Positions 62,045 through 64,000 of a stretch of DNA of 64,000 bases are shown here, in pieces. The notes under the pieces are model-generated. The model had not been told where the DNA came from, made no database searches, and saw nothing but the letters and a program-made list of their open reading frames with translations. The position numbers were made by a program, and so were the translations under genes. Each line of letters begins with the position of its first letter. Within the stretch, counting starts at the first letter, position 1. This stretch comes from an uncultured Coriobacteriaceae bacterium (GTDB lineage: Bacteria; Actinomycetota; Coriobacteriia; Coriobacteriales; Coriobacteriaceae), in the NCBI GenBank assembly GCA_944322305.1, contig CALUOP010000002.1:290892-354891 (forward strand). The letters run 5' to 3'.

Positions 62045-62971
62045 ATGGAACTCACACTCGACCGGCTGACCCGCGAGTTCGGCCCCAAGATCGCCGTGGA
62101 CCGCCTGAGCGCCACGCTCACACCCGGCGTTCACGGCCTGCTCGGCGCCAACGGCGCGGGCAAGACCACGCTCATGCGCATGGTGTGCGGCGTGCTGCGC
62201 CCCACCTCGGGCGAGGTGCGCTACGACGGCGTGCCCGTCGCTCGCATGGGCGACGCCTACCGCGCCCTTCTCGGCTACCTGCCGCAGGACTTTGGCTACT
62301 ATCCGGAGTTCACGGCACTCGACTTCATGGAGTACATGGCGGCGCTCAAGGGGCTCGACCGCCGCGCCGCGCGCGACCGCTCGCTCGCGCTGCTCGAGCG
62401 CGTGGGGCTCGCCGGCGAGGAGCGCCGGCGCATCCGCACGTTTTCCGGCGGCATGCGTCAGCGCCTGGGCATCGCGCAGGCCGTCCTCAACGATCCCGAG
62501 GTGCTCGTGCTCGACGAGCCCACGGCCGGGCTCGACCCCAAGGAGCGCGTGCGCTTCAGAAACCTCATCGCGAGCTTCGCGCAGGACAAGATCGTCCTGC
62601 TCTCCACGCACATCGTCTCCGACGTGGAGCACATCGCCGACAAGATTCTCGTGATGCGCGCGGGCGCGTCGGTGCTCTCGGGACCGCCGGCCGCGCTCGT
62701 TTCCGAGGCGCGGGGCAAGGTGTGGGAGGCCGTGGTCCCCGCCGAGCAGGCCGCGGCGCTCGAGGCCCGGCTCTGCACGAGCAACGCGCGCTACCTCGAC
62801 GGTGGCCGCGCCCTTGTCCGCTACGTTGCCGATGCGCCGGAGGTTGCCGGCTCCGCGTCCGCTGAGCCTACGCTCGAGGACCTGTACCTGTACGTGTTCC
62901 GCGACGACGTGCCCGCCTCCCGTCCGCACGCTCGCCGCGCCGCACATGTTAAGGAGGGCCGCCATGGCTAG
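62045..62971 (+). CDS. ABC transporter ATP-binding protein (ABC-2 exporter type)
   Basis: This 308-residue ATPase has Walker A LLGANGAGKTT, Q-loop YLPQDFGYYPEFT, signature FSGGMRQRLGIAQ and Walker B VLVLDEPTAGLDP with the switch His in LLSTHIVSDVEH. The C-terminal 80 residues form a regulatory tail with low conservation. It overlaps the permease start by 8 bp. Bacitracin/antibiotic or lipid export is typical; the substrate is unknown. Confidence 0.9.
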   Translation: MELTLDRLTREFGPKIAVDRLSATLTPGVHGLLGANGAGKTTLMRMVCGVLRPTSGEVRYDGVPVARMGDAYRALLGYLPQDFGYYPEFTALDFMEYMAALKGLDRRAARDRSLALLERVGLAGEERRRIRTFSGGMRQRLGIAQAVLNDPEVLVLDEPTAGLDPKERVRFRNLIASFAQDKIVLLSTHIVSDVEHIADKILVMRAGASVLSGPPAALVSEARGKVWEAVVPAEQAAALEARLCTSNARYLDGGRALVRYVADAPEVAGSASAEPTLEDLYLYVFRDDVPASRPHARRAAHVKEGRHG

Positions 62972-64000
62972 CCTCATGTTGTTCGAGCTCAAGAAGATGC
63001 TCACGCGCCGCGTGGCGCTTGCTGCGAACCTCGGTGTCATCCTGTTCACCGCTTGCATCATGGCCCTTAACGTGGTGCAAACCCAGGCGGTTGACGCGCA
63101 CGGGGAGACGCTTTCCGGCCCGGCGGCCATTGCGCAGAACCGTGCCCAGGTGGAGGAGCACGCCGGAGCCATAACCGTCGAGCGCGCCGCCGCCGACATC
63201 GCCACCTATCAGGATCGGGTGTTCGAGAAGATCGACCGCTCCGCAGTATTGGAGATGACCGGTTCTGCCGTTTACGACTTGGTGTGCCAGAGTTTCAGCG
63301 CAGAGGAGGTTTACGAGCTGTACAACCCATACTGGAGTATGCTGCTCAAGCCATGGCGCCTTGCGGGGGAGGAACCAATTCAGACTGCGGCGCGTGTGAC
63401 GCCCGAGATGGCGGCGGATTGGTACGGCGCCGTGGCTGACCTTACCCAGCGCGAGCTTGACGACGGGCAGGGTGGCGCATGGAGGTATTCGGACGCCGAG
63501 CGCGCGTACTGGACCGAATTGCAGGCGTCTGTGGCCAGGCCCTTCACGTACGGATATGCCGACGGCTGGGCTAACGTCATCAGCTGCGCGGCGTTTCTCG
63601 TCTTTGCGATTCTGGCGGTGTGCGTGACGCTTGCGCCGGTGTTCTCGCTCGAGTACCAGTCCGGGGCGGACGCGGTGGTGCTCGCGACCAAGCGCGGCCG
63701 CTCTCAGCTCGTTGCCACGAAGATCCTCGCCGCGCTATTGTACACAACCGTTTACTTCGCGCTGTGCGCGGCCGTTGTCGTTGGGGTGTCGGTCGCATTC
63801 TACGGGGCGGATGGGTTCGGCCTCTCGGTGCAGGCGCTGGGGCTTTCGTCCCCGTACCCGCTTTCCGCCGGACAAGCGGCGCTCGTGTCGGTGGGGCTCA
63901 TGTACGTCGCGTGCCTGGGCTTCGCGTGCCTCACGCTCGCTGTTTCCTCGCGCACCCGGTCGGTCCTTTCCGTCTTTCTGCTGGACGTGGTGCTCACCCT
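62964..64000 (+). CDS. ABC-2-type permease, cut by the right edge
   Basis: The first 345 residues of a membrane permease are present. A helix (LAANLGVILFTACIMALNVV) opens it, a large extracytoplasmic domain follows (about 45-205), then helices (ISCAAFLVFAILAVCVTLAPVFSLEYQSGADAVVLATKRGR) typical of ABC-2 permeases. The ATG at 62964 follows AAGGAGG. The C-terminus lies beyond the window. Confidence 0.85.
   Translation, partial: MASLMLFELKKMLTRRVALAANLGVILFTACIMALNVVQTQAVDAHGETLSGPAAIAQNRAQVEEHAGAITVERAAADIATYQDRVFEKIDRSAVLEMTGSAVYDLVCQSFSAEEVYELYNPYWSMLLKPWRLAGEEPIQTAARVTPEMAADWYGAVADLTQRELDDGQGGAWRYSDAERAYWTELQASVARPFTYGYADGWANVISCAAFLVFAILAVCVTLAPVFSLEYQSGADAVVLATKRGRSQLVATKILAALLYTTVYFALCAAVVVGVSVAFYGADGFGLSVQALGLSSPYPLSAGQAALVSVGLMYVACLGFACLTLAVSSRTRSVLSVFLLDVVLT

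Overview
The window is 64 kb of GC-rich bacterial chromosome (the main gene set looks about 65-70 % G+C) with Gram-positive features. These are LPXTG-type surface proteins, a sortase-C pilus operon, strong AAGGAGG ribosome sites, and a Gram-positive-type SOS box. The mix of PTS, 6-phospho-beta-glucosidases, D-lactate-type dehydrogenase, sortase pili and small toxin-antitoxin cassettes suggests a gut or oral Actinomycetota of class Coriobacteriia (Collinsella/Olsenella-like). That placement is an inference from gene content and codon use; no rRNA gene is present to confirm it.

Layout. 0-7.3 kb: a flavodoxin-like protein, an ABM-domain protein, then a beta-glucoside block (RpiR regulator, PTS EIIBCA, GH1 6-phospho-beta-glucosidase) and an AEC transporter. 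7.3-8.2 kb: a 1-kb non-coding region of short repeats arranged as two inverted arms around a perfect hairpin. 8.3-16.9 kb: a Tet(M)-like GTPase, a second GH1 enzyme, a patatin-like lipase, a toxin-antitoxin (TA) pair, prfC and a D-2-hydroxyacid dehydrogenase. 17.1-18.5 kb: an MFS exporter gene broken by two single-base frameshifts. 18.5-19.3 kb: a second inverted repeat array with an exact 30-bp period. 19.5-24.7 kb: a tandem flavodoxin-like protein, a uracil/xanthine permease, a Phd-PIN TA pair, a GyrI-like gene with an SOS box inside its promoter, and an isochorismatase-like hydrolase. 25-28.4 kb: a pilus operon (major pilin, class C sortase, accessory pilin). 28.5-34.6 kb: TetR and small membrane proteins, a cysteine-rich DUF5714 protein preceded by a pseudoknot-like leader, two aldo-keto reductases and a divergent LysR. 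34.7-39.8 kb: a roughly 1,685-residue cell-wall-anchored M60-type metalloprotease with a beta-helix domain and a long acidic stalk.

40-60.6 kb is an accessory mosaic. A short dispersed repeat (core GGGGACGGGTCCGTTTCAAC) recurs at cassette borders. Between the copies lie a low-GC putative lipoprotein, a 5'-truncated foreign-looking ORF, a sigma/DUF4179 pair, a RelB-MazF-like TA pair, a third inverted repeat array, a Fic protein, an AraC + ABC pair + ferrochelatase iron/haem module, two DUF4143 ATPases, and remnants of a C5 DNA methyltransferase, an AlbA_2 ATP-binding protein and an AbiE system. 60.7-64 kb: an ECF sigma factor, a membrane partner protein and an ABC transporter that runs off the right edge.

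Working together: RpiR-EIIBCA-GH1 should import and hydrolyse beta-glucosides, with the second GH1 adding specificity. Pili, the M60 protease and the acidic stalk point to a host-associated, mucus-facing lifestyle. The AraC-ABC-ABC-ferrochelatase order suggests iron or haem metabolism. Most unusual are the three unrelated-sequence inverted repeat arrays that share one architecture, and the dispersed repeat that sits at the break points of truncated defence genes.
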